A program made the position numbers and the translations under genes. Below the pieces are notes generated by a model that worked only from the letters and a program-made list of their open reading frames with translations, was not told where the DNA came from and made no database searches. Shown piece by piece: positions 5,989-6,650 of a DNA stretch of 6,650 nt (within the stretch, counting starts at the first letter, position 1; each line of letters begins with the position of its first letter). The stretch covers positions 1 through 6,650 of the forward strand of contig CAZKYP010000177.1 of NCBI GenBank assembly GCA_964556885.1. The letters run 5' to 3'. Source of the DNA: CAZKYP01 sp964556885. Lineage in GTDB: Bacteria; Planctomycetota; Phycisphaerae; Sedimentisphaerales; Anaerobacaceae.

Positions 5989-6650
5989 ATGAGATTTTTA
6001 ATTTATCACTGCATCATTTTATTCATCTCCGGTGGGATCGTTTTCGCCCATAACTGGGTGCCTGACCTCGGAAACGGCAAATACAAAAATCCAATCATCT
6101 TCGCCGACTATTCCGATCCCGATGTAATTCGTGTGGACGATGACTTTTACATGGTAGCCTCAAGTTTTAACTGCATGCCCGGTATACCCGTTTTGCATTC
6201 CAGAGATTTGGTGAACTGGAAAATCATCGGGCACGTCTACGACAGACTCCCTTTCGAAAAATTCGATAAACCGGTCCACGGCCAGGGTTCATGGGCGCCG
6301 TCCATTCGCTATCATAACGGATTGTTCTATGTCTATTTCTGCACGCCCAACGAGGGTCTGTTCATGGCTAATGCCAAAGACCCGGCAGGCCCGTGGGAAC
6401 TGAATCATGTTGTGGATGTGGAATTATGGGAAGACCCGTGTCCGATCTGGGACGACGACGGTAACGCGTACCTGGCCCGGAGCAAGCTGCGCGCGGACAT
6501 CCTTTATCTGCACCGCATGAGTCCGGACGGCAAACAACTGCTGGACAACGGAACCATCATATTCGATGACGTTGACAAGCAGCCGACCATCGAAGGGCCG
6601 AAGTTCCTGAAAAAAGACGGCTATTATTACATACTCGCGCCGGCCGGAGG
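5989..6650 (+). CDS. Exported GH43 beta-xylosidase / alpha-L-arabinofuranosidase, 5' part, runs off the window
   Basis: The first 220 codons are present and the frame is open to the window edge. Residues 1-20 form a signal peptide (cleavage after VFA). The five-bladed GH43 propeller follows: NPIIFADYSDPDVI (residues 34-47) holds the catalytic base Asp43; the FYMVASSF and SRDLVNW blade motifs come next; WEDPCPIWDDDG (147-158) holds the pKa-setting Asp149; and IEGPKF (201-206) holds the general acid Glu202. All three catalytic acids of this inverting family are therefore intact. The pattern most resembles the xylosidase/arabinofuranosidase subfamilies near GH43_12, judged from memory. Such proteins are usually 500 residues or more with a C-terminal beta-sandwich, so over half is probably missing from the window. 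It would act with the divergent GH51 enzyme on arabinoxylan or arabinan fragments outside the cytoplasm. Confidence 0.9.
   Translation, partial: MRFLIYHCIILFISGGIVFAHNWVPDLGNGKYKNPIIFADYSDPDVIRVDDDFYMVASSFNCMPGIPVLHSRDLVNWKIIGHVYDRLPFEKFDKPVHGQGSWAPSIRYHNGLFYVYFCTPNEGLFMANAKDPAGPWELNHVVDVELWEDPCPIWDDDGNAYLARSKLRADILYLHRMSPDGKQLLDNGTIIFDDVDKQPTIEGPKFLKKDGYYYILAPAG

Overview
This window looks like part of a metagenome-assembled or draft genome from a Planctomycetota-type bacterium. My best guess is Phycisphaerae/Sedimentisphaerales; Verrucomicrobiota or another PVC lineage is possible. The reasons are an ECF-type sigma factor that seems to continue into a membrane segment and an outer-face domain, a stand-alone SBBP-repeat secreted protein, and Sec-exported glycoside hydrolases arranged as single genes without SusC/SusD. 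The taxonomic call is inference. A run of exactly 100 N (2144-2243) is a scaffold-gap placeholder, so this is a draft sequence.

Layout. (1) 13-1530, minus strand: a complete secreted protein made of a signal peptide and seven SBBP-type repeats, read as a seven-bladed beta-propeller. (2) 1680-2143 and 2244-2860, plus strand, divergent from (1): the front half of an ECF sigma factor (region 2, linker, start of region 4), then the gap, then a segment with one membrane helix and a beta-rich outer domain. I read the two pieces as one gene broken by the gap. (3) 3006-3701, plus strand: a small exported SGNH/GDSL-type esterase. (4) 3710-5764, minus strand, convergent with (3) and only 8 bases away: an exported GH51 alpha-L-arabinofuranosidase with an inserted carbohydrate-binding-like domain. 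(5) 5989-6650 and beyond, plus strand, divergent from (4): the first 220 codons of an exported GH43 beta-xylosidase/arabinofuranosidase with all three catalytic acids visible.

How the genes may work together. GH51 and GH43 would remove arabinose and xylose units from arabinoxylan or arabinan, and the SGNH enzyme could remove acetyl or other ester groups from the same polymer. The sigma factor with a predicted outer-face domain sits next to them and is the natural candidate for a sensor-regulator. The most interesting hypothesis here is a one-protein route from an extracytoplasmic signal to RNA polymerase, perhaps also controlling the divergent propeller gene. That link rests on position and architecture only. 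The 224-base divergent control region between GH51 and GH43 holds plausible promoters for both genes and two CAAACGG-cored elements that may bind a LacI-like regulator. No stretch over 300 bases lacks a gene, and I saw no tRNA, rRNA, CRISPR array or insertion sequence.
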